From NCBI RefSeq assembly GCF_001039355.2, contig NW_019775471.1, forward strand, positions 126,001 to 169,729: 43,729 nt of DNA, in the 5' to 3' direction. The position numbers and the translations under genes were made by a program. Below the pieces are notes generated by a model. It had not been told where the DNA came from. It saw only the letters and a list, made by a program, of their open reading frames with translations, and made no database searches. This stretch comes from Lingula anatina. Its lineage: Eukaryota; Brachiopoda; Lingulata; Lingulida; Lingulidae. Every line of letters starts with the position of its first letter. The first letter of the stretch is position 1. Shown here piece after piece: positions 1 through 12,400 of this stretch.

Positions 1-953
1 GATATTCAGCATGATAGCAGCTAGCCATGAGTAAAACTGTAATTTTGAGCAGGCAGAATATTTTATAAACAAGGGTAATTACCCAAATTATGGCTATGCA
101 TGATATGGTATGTGTATATACATGTGCCGTGGCAGCAAAATTTTCTTCTATATCGTGCTAGCAGTTTTTGCTATATAGCTCATTGTCTGTTCATTCCGGG
201 AATGAAAAACATAGCTGCATCAACAAATGCTCTAAATAAAGATGTTTTGGGTCAAATGGCAAGAATAAAAGATTCAGATGGATTTACTTGTATTTTGATG
301 CTTTGCATCAGAAAAGCTATTGATCACTTAGCCAACATGGCAGGATTTCATTGGTCAATGGAGAAGCTAAGGTAAAAGGGACTCGCGCAAATCAATAGTC
401 TGGTGTTGGTGGGACGAGCTCTAATGGAGATATTGATTGACTATCCAGGAGCTCATCAGCCAGGCGAGTATGCTCCTTAACAACAATGATAGTGGCTTTT
501 TCCCTGGGACAGCAGACAAATGTATGCAAACACTACTTTACATATCGTTTAAAAAGCTTTTTGTAGCCAAGATGAAAGAGGTGAATATCTATTTGGGGAA
601 TGCTAACCTTATGACTAGTATGAAGTGAATTCTGTTTAGCTAAGTAAAATACCTGATATTTGTTGTGTAGGTACTTTATGTTGTGATGATTTGGAATTAG
701 ACAAGAGAACATTGAAATGGTATTTGTGTTGAGACGTTTAAGAAAGATATACAATTTGAAGATAGATGGGCCACTGCCAGAAGATTGAATGAGATACTGC
801 AGAATGAAACACGATTGGAAAAAAAATATTATACTGAAAGAAAATAAAATTGAAATTTGAAAAATAAATAGGAAAGAAAAGTACAGCTGTAAAATGTTCA
901 CTGTTTGAAAACTTTAGTCCTGTGCATAAGAAGGAATCCATGACTATTTATAC

Positions 954-992
<39 letters not shown>

Positions 993-995
993 AAT
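954..995. repeat. (TAAA)n microsatellite
   Basis: About ten tandem copies of a 4-bp AAAT unit are directly visible, decaying into an A-rich stretch. Such arrays sometimes mark the 3' end of a non-LTR retroelement, but no reverse transcriptase frame is recognisable upstream. Confidence 0.95.
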
Positions 996-3900
996 AAAAA
1001 ATCAAATCCAGAAAAATCAAAACCTGAGTCTAATTTTTTTTCCTGCAAGGTTCCCTAAGACGTTTTGTACTATTATCAAAAATCTGATCTACCCTCCATG
1101 AACAGAAAAGATCAGAAATATCGTAGACAAGGAAAGAGTGGTAATTATAATAGAAGGCAGTCTAGCCATGTGGTATGCTGAAGGTATAAATTAAATCTTT
1201 GATTGGGCAAAACTTTGCAGTTGCTTTAATGATAATAATACGTTTCTTATTTGGCGCCTTGACGTACTACCTTGAGGTGCCTTACAATAGATAATATAAC
1301 TAAAATTTCACATTTACTTCTAAAGTTGCAGCATTTCTCTCATAACCGCTATTTAATAAAACGAGCTGATTCATAGAGACTTATCTTTACCATTTGACCC
1401 ATATTACTGTAAGTGCATCCATATATTTTTTGTCTCTTTAGAATGATTTCATTTTGTTTATCAATAGTTATAAAAAGCCAAAGTTGACCAGCCTGTTCAC
1501 TTAAAATGTTCAGTTCCAATTATGGCAATATTTATTCATCAAGGCCTATAAATATTTTTCTGCTGCTATTCTGGCAAAAGATTGAGGAGGAAGATCATAG
1601 CAGAAGTGATTAATTTAACTAATTGGTTTATAGTCATTGCCTGCCGCAGACCTCTTAGTTCAGTAGTCTGAATGTTTTCAATATATCCATATAGAACATC
1701 AGCAGTGAGATCAATATGTGGAGTGGGGACTGCCATAATGTGATATATGGCCAGGTGAAGTTGAAGTGGAACTTCTCCTAGTTTGCCGTGTGAGGTCTCT
1801 AATGGGATACTGATTATGTATAGTGGTTTTTGATGACCGGAGGAAGTGTGTATGTGGATCTGTTTGGGGGTTTGTGGTCTGCTATCACATGTATTTTGAA
1901 ATTCAATGTTGTGGCTGGACAAAGTGGTCACTTGTATAAATTTGATATCGTGTTGGGTCTTGCAGAATCGGCTTCACTGTGTGATAACAAAAGGCTAGTT
2001 TCTTTTACCTTTTTCATAAGCATTGCTTATGAAAGCCAAGAGGTAGACTGCATGAACCAATAGGAGAGTTCATTGACACCAGTGGAATAAACATTTTTCT
2101 GTTTGTCATTGAGAACATGAATAAGAATATTTGTTGTACTGAATTGTTTTTTTTTTTAAATACGACATGATTAAAGCATGACAAAATTTTCAAACATGGT
2201 GTATGTATTTTTTCCTCAACTTGGAACAATGCAGATTTTAAGTAAACTCATTCATTTTTTTAGTTTAATAATCTTATCAATTAATTGCAGGTGTAATGAT
2301 AATACAAGCACTTGTGATTGCTTCTATGAATGCAAAAATAGCTGTACAGAGTTGAAAGGCTGTGACTTTTAACTTGTAGAAATGCACAAACTATCACTTT
2401 TTGGTTCTGTAAGTGTTCAAGTTGGTTGGCCGGTAGAGATATTGTACTAAAGCACTGAACCACTCCTTACCATTGTCATTTAAGGTTGTTTCTTACGTCA
2501 AATATTGAATGCACCAAGCAAGCCATGCATTGTAGTTTTCTATGGGCATGGCTTGCACTGAAGGCTGCTGAAAGTTCTGTTTATGGTGGTGCTGTAATGA
2601 AAAGAAAATGCAGAGTGATGAAAAGAAAATGTTAGAGAATAGACTACCTTGTTTATGTGAAGGTTGAACCAACATTGAGGCTGGATAATTCACTCACTCA
2701 TTTGAATTTAAATCTTCTAATCAGTCCCAGAAGGCCTTACCCTTACTTTGTCTACCTCTGTCTAGCCAGGGTGGTAATTCTCAGATATTTGAATTTCATA
2801 AAACTCCTGCTTTTGCTCTTGATAGTTTTTAGTATGGGTATTAAGTGAATCTGGTATCCAAGTGACATTTTAATAGGGGGGTTTTTGCTTTAAACTGGTC
2901 AGTACGTCCATAAATTTAAGATGCCACTAGGTTTGAAAGTGACTTTGAAACCATAGCATCATTTATATTAATTTTTGCCAATGGCAGTAAGTTTAACCAA
3001 TAGATAATGTAGCTAATTAAAAAGTTTTTCATTGATAAGTTTGAAATTGATTGTGTTGGACATTTTGAACTGATTGACTTGAGCAATTTGCGCTTGCCTG
3101 GGTATATTTGGCATGACCCCCACCTTGCCGTAATGCGTTTGTGAACGGGCACATCAAAAACCTGCCGCTAAGTGGCCTAGGAAGTAACCTCAAGTATAAC
3201 AACAACCTGGAAAGGTATCTATAGGGCAGCTTAGGTAGTACGTTGTGAATGTGAGGAGTGAATGATTGTGATAGGTTTTAGATGCAGCCTCCCCCTCCCA
3301 GCTCACTAGGTTTGAGAGACATTAATGCACAGTGCTTGTATGTTGGAAATGAAAGGGAAAATCAAGGATCAGTGAATAGAAGTAAATTATGTAAAGACTG
3401 ATAATCAAATAGACATACCAAATAATAGGATTAGTGGGTTGTTTTAAAGATATATTTCAAAATGTTATCTTAAGAATATAATTTATTGGCTGTTTTGAGT
3501 TGTATTTGGTGTGTACTAGTACAAATGTATCTGTTTACAGCAGTGCAGTCTTGCACAAGTCATTTGTAGGATACATAGCGGCAGGTGATATAAGAAAAAA
3601 AAAACATCAACCAGGTCATGTGCACTGATGCCACAAATGAAATATTAAGTGATGGAATGTGATCAGGCAACTGAGTCGAGAAAAACAGGTGTTGAGTCTG
3701 TCTCCACAGTGTATGTGTATGTGTGCCTGCACGTGTTTGTGTGCATACATAATACAGACGTGTGCTTGTGTATGAATTGAAAATCCTGTGCATGTGTGTT
3801 TTTATCTGCATGCATGCAAGTAAGCTTACACATGTGTATTCATGCACACAGGCTGGGACAACATAAAACATCGGCTGTGCAAAGTATATGTACCGAGTTC

Positions 3901-5344
3901 CGAATTGTTGATTGACAGTGTCAAGGGTACATAGAGTAACAGCTGAATCATGAAATAACACCTGAGCATACTTACCTCCATAATACTCTAAATTATTCCA
4001 TGTGAAGGAATTAACTCTGGCTTAAATGAACAAATATTCTTCATTAATTCAGTTTTTTCCAAAGGTCAGGTAAAGGTTAGAAGATTATGAAATGAGAATA
4101 TTTGTTCCGGGTGATAATTGAGACATGCATGAAGAAGTTAGAAAGTCCTCGCTGTTGCCTTAATTACTATGTGTTATAATTATACAGTTGGTATATTAAC
4201 AGCATAGGCTCTAAATCCCCTCCAAACCAGGCCACAAGAATGAGGTGCTACTGATGATTGTTATACCTGTAGAAAGTGCACAATGATTGGGTTATTTTGA
4301 TGGGGGAATGTGTGAAAGATGTATTTACTAGTACAGTTGCTAATCTTCTATGAAGGAGATTGGTATATTGGATAGGCCCTTGTGGCTGTGGACCCAGGAG
4401 CAGATTAATTTTCACTTGAATGATGGAAGGTTGCAGGAGTTTGTAAAGAAGAGAGGCCTGAAGAACTAGTACTTGCTTTGTATTCCCTGACCTACAAAAA
4501 CTAAAGGTCACCATACTTAAGATGTGCACTTACCATGCCCATTGCCCATTACAAAACAAGAATTTGTTTGTAACAAAACTTCTCAGTTTATTTGGAGATG
4601 GCACGCTCTTTCTGGCGTGACTTTGAAAATTACTTTTCCATAGAACACCAAGTAGTCTGGATATATAGCCAGGGTGGATGTATATTGTAATCAGAGTATG
4701 TTTTGTTCATATTTGGGAATTGAAAATGGATCCTTTTAGTCTCAAACTTTTTTTTTGTGAAATAATGAGTTTTATTTATGATCCTACCAATATAACTTTC
4801 CTAATAGCTGTTCAAAGTTACTGCCTAAGTGAGGGGTATACTACTTGGTATTTTGAATGATCTCTATGATGGGCAAGTGCTATTAACACCAAATACATTG
4901 CCATACGTGATTCAGGACTTAATCTCAAAGAATACATGATTGAATAACCTTTTTTTTCTGCAATTCTATACCTGGTGGTTGTGCTTTAATTTAAAAACCT
5001 CTTATAACCCATTGAAAACAGTAAACACTCCACAGTTTTCAGATTTGATCCTGTTAATCTCAAGATTTCTAACCAAATACCCTGACAAGTAGTACATGAT
5101 GCTCTGTTTAGTTGTGGAGAAAAGGCATTGTTTGGAGTGTCCCATTTTTAAAATGATTTCTTTGGTCGAGGATGAAAGGTTGTTTTAATAAAGTCAGGTG
5201 TCTCAAGAAGGAAGTGATATGTTATACCTCCAGTTCCTGCACTCTAGACTTGGCCTGGTGTATAGTAAATGCGAGCCAAATGCAAATCATTTTAATTTGG
5301 CTAATAAAAATGTTAAATTTCTCATCATTTTTTAAACACGCTCA

Positions 5345-5381
<37 letters not shown>

Positions 5382-5399
5382 TCAATCAATCAATCAATG
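5345..5399. repeat. (CT)n followed by (AATC)n microsatellite
   Basis: A CT dinucleotide tract interrupted once by TTT is followed directly by five AATC units. It is a compound simple repeat in non-coding DNA. Confidence 0.95.
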
Positions 5400-6780
5400 A
5401 TTTGGCTAAGATTTTCAGGTTTTTGGTTTGAAAGCAATTTTATCCCAAAGTCTTCCCAGGTAGTTCAGTGGTGTGTTTTCTCAGAGCTGCAGCAGAAAAA
5501 CTATATCATGTGAAGAAAAATTAAAAACCAATATATTAATCCCTTAAGATTTTACATTGAATTAGGAGCAGTTAAGTCTGTGAATGCTTGCATACACCAA
5601 TTTCCTCTCGTAAATTACTCCAAAGTAGATAGAAATGGGTGTTCGCTAAGCATACTCATTCATAAAAAATCTATCATTGTAGACCATGTAAGGTAAGACA
5701 GGACTTCCTCTAACATATTGCATTTTGGCTTATTGCTAAACATATTCTAATATGAAGTTAATGAAACTTTAAGTGCACTGTTTAGCCAAATTTATCATTG
5801 ATCACGGTCAATATTTTGATTTGGCTCAAATGATCCAGCTATTTGGCCAAAAGGCATTGGACAAGACACTCCCAGGGAAAGCCCAGTATAAAGAAGACAT
5901 GGGGACCCAATACACATTTATTTCATCTACTGGTGACAGATTGATGGTCCATATCTAGGTACTCTGTAGTAATTAGGACATGGCCCACTTGATCCCTGAA
6001 GGAGGTGATATATAGGCTTTAGTACGATAATCACTGTCATCTAATCTTGTCAGAAGTAACCTTTAGTACAACCTCTCGAAACGTGACAGCGACCAGGAGA
6101 TGGGTGAACAACGTGTGCCCTAGTTAGATAGTAGGCTATAATGAAGTGCATCCCTTGAGTGCATTTTAGTGTACATACAGAATTTAATGTCTGCAGTTGT
6201 TAATAATATATTCCCAATGCATTCAAAGTCATATTTGTTGAGAAAGAGTAAAAAATGTGCTGAGGTGAAGTTCATTCAGGTTGTGTATGTTTTGTAAACA
6301 TAAGTTGCGTGAATTGAGCCCTCAACTTTTGACCAGGAAGTTATAGTATATTGTTATTTCATATTGGGACTATTTTGAGGGGTTTTGTAAGATTTGATAG
6401 AAATAATAATATATGAACCTTTTCTCACAAATGGCCATTCTAGCATAGTGTTTATGCAGTTCTTTCTCATAAAATTTGCAGCTTCTTTTTTTTTAAGAAG
6501 TTGAGGAATTTTGAATATAGAATAGTGTTAATTGTGTTGTGCTGTATGTGGAAATTAATTTAAAAGAACTTGAGTGTGTGATTTTGTATGTATCTCTGTC
6601 TGGCTTAAGCTTTGGTTTATAGGAGGAGATAGCCATGTAGAGTAACATCCTTGTGGCTTTGCTGGCACATTAATATTGAAAACAAATGATACAGAAAAAT
6701 GGTTTCTTTTGATGGCTGAACTGCAAGATGTTTTCAGTTTGGAAATTTCTATCTGTAAACAAGTACTAGTACTTCATTAT

Positions 6781-7456
6781 GCCCCTATTTCACACAGACC
6801 ACGAATCCCACGAATGGCCATGAATTGACAAATTTTACAATTCGTGGTTGAATCGTAATCAGTTTGTGAAGATCTTAACAGATTTGTATATATTCGTAGT
6901 CAGTTCTTGCACTTCTTGACCAACAGGAATTGGTGGCAAAAACTTTGATGCCCCTATTTCACACAGACCACGAATCCGACGAATCGCCAGGAATTGAAAA
7001 TTTCAGGATTCGTGGTTGAATCGTAATCAGTTCGTAAAGTTCTTAACAGATTTGTATACAATCGTAGTCAGTTCTTGCAATTCTTGATCAATTGGGAATT
7101 CGTGGCAAAAATTTTGAGCTGTTCAAAGTTTTGGCCACGAACTCACGATTCCAAATAATCGTAGTGAATTTCTGGACAATATTCGTGCGATTCCAGCCGA
7201 ATCCCACGAATATTCGTAACACTATCGCACCTGTATAGTAACTGAATCGTAGAGCGTGTCGAATTAGACCAGAAAATTGGCAAAATCTCACGACTCTAGC
7301 CGAATCCCACGAATATTCGTAACACTATCGCACCTGTATCGTAACTGAATCGTGAGCGTGTCGAATTAGACCAGAAAATTGGCAAAATCTCACGAATCCT
7401 GAAATTTGTCAATTCCTGGTGATTCGTGGGACTCGTGGTCTGTGTGAAATAGGGGC
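6781..7456. mobile_element. Foldback-type MITE with terminal inverted repeats and duplicated arms
   Basis: The left end reads GCCCCTATTTCACACAGACC and the right end is its exact reverse complement, ending at 7456. The left arm occurs twice in tandem (from 6781 and from 6950, about 169 bp apart). The right arm also contains two tandem copies of a unit beginning near CGAATCCCACGAATATTCG (about 7197 and 7302). The motif ATTCGTGG and its complement recur throughout. There is no transposase frame, so it is a non-autonomous element. The flanks are compatible with a TA target duplication with one mismatched outer base, but this is not certain. It lies about 350 bp upstream of the first visible TMEM131 exon. 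Confidence 0.85.
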
Positions 7457-7811
7457 CTAAAGCAGAGTTTTATGGTTTATTTTGTTAGTTTTATGATAAC
7501 TTAGAAATAATTGAGTAATCTTATTAGGGCTGATCTAAAATCTTATGATGTTCATCTTTTTCAAGTGATAAATGGATTAACTGGTTTTTTTTTCAGTTTT
7601 GTTGACTGAAATGCTATTGTTTTGATTGAAGTAGTTAGATTAAACTTTAATTCAATTTTTTAAAAATATTCATATTAAAATATTAAAGAAATGCTATGAA
7701 TTCTTGTAGTGAAAAATACCCTGTATTATCTAAGTGATTATTATGATTATTATTTTTTAACTAAAATATAAAACAGGATTTGTTCATTTACATATTGTTT
7801 TTCTTTTACAG

Positions 7812-9350
7812 TTTACAAGAAAGTAGCTTGCCATCTAGTCCTATAAGGTTTGATCCACCCATGTTAGATTTTGATGAACAGTAAGTACAGTTCATTTTTA
7901 TTTTGTGTTTGAAATTTTCAGTATTATTATTATTATTATTATTTGCAGATATGCTAATTTACATCTTTAGAATTAGTATTTAATGTGTTTTATGTATAAA
8001 TATTATATGTAATTTTTTTTGGCATTTTGATTGTTCCTGTTATTCATATATATAAATTGAAAAAGGCAATGATGCAGAAGTGACAAACCAAAATAGAACA
8101 ATGAAAATACTGTATTTGCATCATTATTTTTTTTTTACACAAAATGTCATTGCGATGTTATGCTGTAAGAGTGCAATGCAAGCAGGGATTTCCCTATTTT
8201 GGCAGCCTACAATCTCTTAGCTTATGTCATCCATATTCTCATAATTACCTAGACACACATTTTAGGGTTCTTGGCTTGCACTGGTTAACCTGAAGAGGTG
8301 TGGCAGTGAAGTTTACCCATTTAAAATGGTTAAAATGGAGTTACGTGGCAAAAACTTCTGGTCCATCAGCAATATAGTAGATTCTATGTAATATAGATTT
8401 CAGTCAAAGATGTACTTTAGCTTGGCTTACCTCTGCTCAGATAATAACCCTTTGTAAATTATATAAATAACTAAGAAACAGTTGCTATGGTGATTGTCCC
8501 ATTGCCTTAGTAACCACTGTTAAGTAGAGAGGATTGATGTTGCTATCTTAGGTAAGCACAGTGTACAGCCATTGGCCTCCCAGGAAATCAAACTAATTAG
8601 TTTTGTTCTGGAGTACAGCGAAAGGCTTGTGACATGATCGTAGAGAGAGATCGGGAGCCATTTGTCTCCATATTGCTTACTCCATGATTCCCAAGAAGGC
8701 AAGCTTTTTTTTTTTTTTTAGACTTCTGCAGATGAATGTTGTAATCATAGTAGATGAATGCATTTCAACTAAAATAAATTAAATAAGTATAAAGATAAAT
8801 TGATGAACAGTTTTTGCTAAATGTTGTGCTCAAGACTAACCATTGGTAAGTATGGGGAAATTGTTGTTTACCCCAGGAAAAAATTTTTTTTTTGGCTAAA
8901 ACAAACAGTTGTTATTTCTCTAAGTTATCATTTGAAGTATAACTGGTATTTTAAAGGAAGTAATCAGAGGTATGCATGTGGTCTTTTAATTTGACAGTAA
9001 AAAGAAAAAAAGAAACTAATTGATAGAAATAATGAGACAAAACATTTCTTTGCATTCACATGAAGGACAACCTTAGTTGGTGCTTAACCTCCTTCCCCCC
9101 CCCCCCTCCTCTCTTCTAACCAGTCATTAATTCTCTGGCTCACTTCTCATATTTCTCCGTTTATGATAAAGAAAATCACCAGAGAAGTAATGGTTAATAC
9201 TGGTGATTGAAGATGAGCTATTATTCTGTGGTTAATCACCACAAAAGCAATCATTGTCTCCAGTTGCCTCTATTTCCAAGTCATTAGAAATTGAAGCAGA
9301 TTAGGGGAACTTATCCATGATTTGAGGCCCGTAGCCAGTATTTTCAGAGG

Positions 9351-9400
<50 letters not shown>

Positions 9401-12400
9401 CTTTTTCCAAAAAAGTGGACCTTTTACCATGAATCTTTAATGTACCTAGATAAAATTTTACCCAAAGCAGACCTTTTGCTGTCAAGAAGGGTGGTTTGTT
9501 TGAAAATTGGAAAATTGTTAGACCCATGGAACAACATCAAAGCTCACAAATGCATGTGGTACTTAAACAGGCCTGAAAAGAGTGAGCAGTTGTTTTAAGA
9601 TACCCCTGGGCTGGTGTCATCTCATATTTATATGGGTACTGGTTGTCACAGGCGAGATACTGAAAGTTGTGTAGTTTTTTAAAGCTGAATATTTGTGGGC
9701 ACAGTGATGTATTGAATGTGAAAAATATTAGGATGAGCAAAAGGTTATCACCTTGCCCTCTCTATATCTCTGTTATTTTCCCAAAGCCATGAAAGTTGTT
9801 ATAAAATCTCCTTGTTTTTCCAAAGCTCCCTCTTCAAATGACAAATTCACAAAATGAAATAACACCTTACTATGTCAACAACAACTGCAGAATTATGCAC
9901 TAATTGCCTTCAGTGGAAAATGATCCAATAATCAATAGAATAAAATATCACTGGTGTGGTATGAAAATAAGGTGTGTGGTGTCGTGTGTGGAGAAGCCAT
10001 ATGGTCGAATTGTGCTAAATGGTCTATTTGATGCACAAAGGTAATTTACAGGGTTTTTGTGCCATACTGGTTTTTATAATGATTGAGCTAGGCATGTGAG
10101 ATGCTGTGAGCATTATGATCACAAACAATGCTGTCATGTTCATATAAATGTGTTTGTATTAATGTATTTATTCTTGGTGATCTTAAAAATAGCTTTGTCT
10201 GGTATTGATGAAGAGTTATTCAGATATTGCATCATTGTAGCCAAAGATCCATTGCCGTATATGATCCTTCTTTTCCAAAAATCTTACAAAAATAGATAAC
10301 GACTTGAAAAAAAATTTTTTTTTTCTGCTGAAGTCATGCAGGTGTATTTTCAGTTTGACGTACTCAGGTACAGATAAATACCTGAAAGTATAACCTGCTT
10401 AGCTGAGAATCCAAATGCCCTCGTTTAATTATCCAATTGTCACATCAATATGTACCTACTAATTGATCTATTTTGAATATTTATGCATAATTTAAGATAA
10501 TACAACTGCACAACATTTGGTAATAACTGTATATTGACAGGAGGTTGTTACTGCTTCGATAAAAGTGACGTGTATATATAGTGCTTTAAACAGGAAATAA
10601 TACCCCAAAATAGCATTCTCACCTCTTCGGACAATCAATAAATATAAACAAGACCTATTTCATATTCAAAGCTAAACATGCACTCAATCTAAGAAATAAA
10701 TAAATCAAAACTGCATACATTTTACAGTTTGTGATTATAGCATGGTACCTCTCCAACAGTAATAGTTATGAATAACCTTGTGGTTTTGTATGTTCTATTT
10801 ATAAGAAGAAGAAATATTATTGTAAAAATGTTTTTTGTCTGTAACAAAAATGTCTTTTGTCTGTAACATATACCATGATAGACATTGAGAACAAAAAATA
10901 AACGGTGTCAACGTTACTCGTATTCATGCTTAACGTTAATGTGTGGGAGGTGAAAAATGTGTTGGTGTCTTGTTCTTGCTATCTCTTGTGGTATAAAGTG
11001 TAAGAGAATGCTGGAGTATAAAGTGTAAGAGAATGCTGGAGTGTCCAGGGACATGCATGCATGCGCGCACACACACATACACACACGATTATATAAACTT
11101 TTCAGTGGAGAATAGCAGACTTGTTGCTTTCACTTAGTTACCTTACACTCTTGTCTATTTCAGTGCGGTGGGGATGCCACACATGGAAACAGTAACAGTT
11201 CACAACCCAGACACAATAAACAGCTTGCACCTTTTATCAATATCTGGGAGCACACTACATTTCCATTGTTCATTTTTTCAAGATAAGGTGAGTAGTCCGC
11301 TTTAGATCATTTTCATTGATCAGGTCCGTGCTGTTACTGTAAAACTCTATGCTTTCAATATTACTGCGAGACGTCAATGAATATCAGCTGCTTGACACGA
11401 GGGTGACTTTGTTGGTTGAATTGTGGTAAGAGTTTGGTTTTGTCATTTGAGAGAAATGCATGACTGTAAATATAAATACTAGCTAGGCTAACGAGTTCAG
11501 GTTGCTGACAACTATGTGGCATAGTTCATTTCTTCACAATTTTAAGTGCTTTTCATTTGTATTTTATACCCTAAATAATGTTGCAGGTATAGTGTGTAGT
11601 TTATGTTCTTTTCTGCTGGATTTGAACTGATCATTTTGATAATTTAATGATCAGTTTCGTTGACATTTTATGAGTATCACAAATATCAGCATGAAACAAT
11701 GATAGATTATTGAATAATATTTCATTCCCATGTAGATATTTACCGAGTAGGATCAAAATGTTTGTCATTGACCATGATTGGTGATAACTGAGAAATGATT
11801 AATTTCCGTTCCTTGATGAATAAATTGAGACCACTGATGTGGCTGCATTTAATTTGATGCTACATTGTGTGATGAGACGAAGCCACGTTTGACTAACCAT
11901 TCTCCAAAATGATGACGTACGACTGCTGTCCAAGAATCCAGCGTATTGCTTTTTTCATTCCAGACTTTTTAACACCCAAACAAGTGTTACTGACGGAGTA
12001 CATTTGCTCGGTTTACAAACAGTTTTGTCAGTGTAACAGCTTCTGTTTAGATTATGATGATCAGGTTGACTGCATTACTTCATATTATGACTTTAAATCA
12101 CTTATCAATTTTAGAATTAAAATGACAAAATGACAATTGATATATAGTGGTGCCCTTTGGCCTTTACATTGAGTCGTCAAAATGGAACTCAGATACAACT
12201 CTCATCCTTTAATTAAATTTTTTTTCCCAAAACTTCTGGATATTTTCTGTTGACAAATTTACAGCTGTAAAGTTCTGTATCTGTTCACCTAGACCTATCT
12301 TGTTGACACAATTCTAGTCATAGGACATTGCCCTTAATACACTAATGATAGACATCCTATCTATCCATCAATTCCTGGTTAAGCACTTAGCAAAATTATA

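Larger units (their letters stand above)
1..7811. other. Non-coding stretch upstream of first visible TMEM131 exon
   Basis: No exon with recognisable protein similarity was found on either strand in these 7.8 kb. The open frames present are short, AT-rich and unlike known families. The stretch most likely is an early intron of TMEM131, because the first visible exon at 7812 begins inside a codon and lacks the signal peptide. It contains an AAAT microsatellite, a CT/AATC microsatellite and the foldback element at 6781-7456. A small upstream exon could have been missed by eye. Confidence 0.6.
7881..11163. other. TMEM131 intron 1 (visible numbering), repeat-bearing
   Basis: This intron contains an ATT microsatellite (7921-7944), a partial MITE copy (8837-8923), a C homopolymer (9095-9106), a GT microsatellite (9355-9399) and two short tandem duplications near 10825-10868 and 10991-11040. 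No coding sequence is supported in it; the longer frames are by-products of the GT repeat. Confidence 0.85.

Noticed and set aside
100-628. Two short plus-strand frames near the left edge, one ending close to an AAG|GTAAAA donor-like site
   Set aside because: The sequences do not resemble the TMEM131 N-terminus or any family I can name, and there is no signal peptide. An exon here remains possible but unsupported.
1566-1931. 121-codon minus-strand frame
   Set aside because: There is no recognisable domain, and neither splice nor promoter context supports a gene. It could be a decayed repeat, but this cannot be shown.
4248-4529. 93-codon minus-strand frame
   Set aside because: There is no family resemblance and it is isolated in non-coding DNA.
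9270-9598. Open frames on both strands over 9270-9598
   Set aside because: Both are built on the GT microsatellite.
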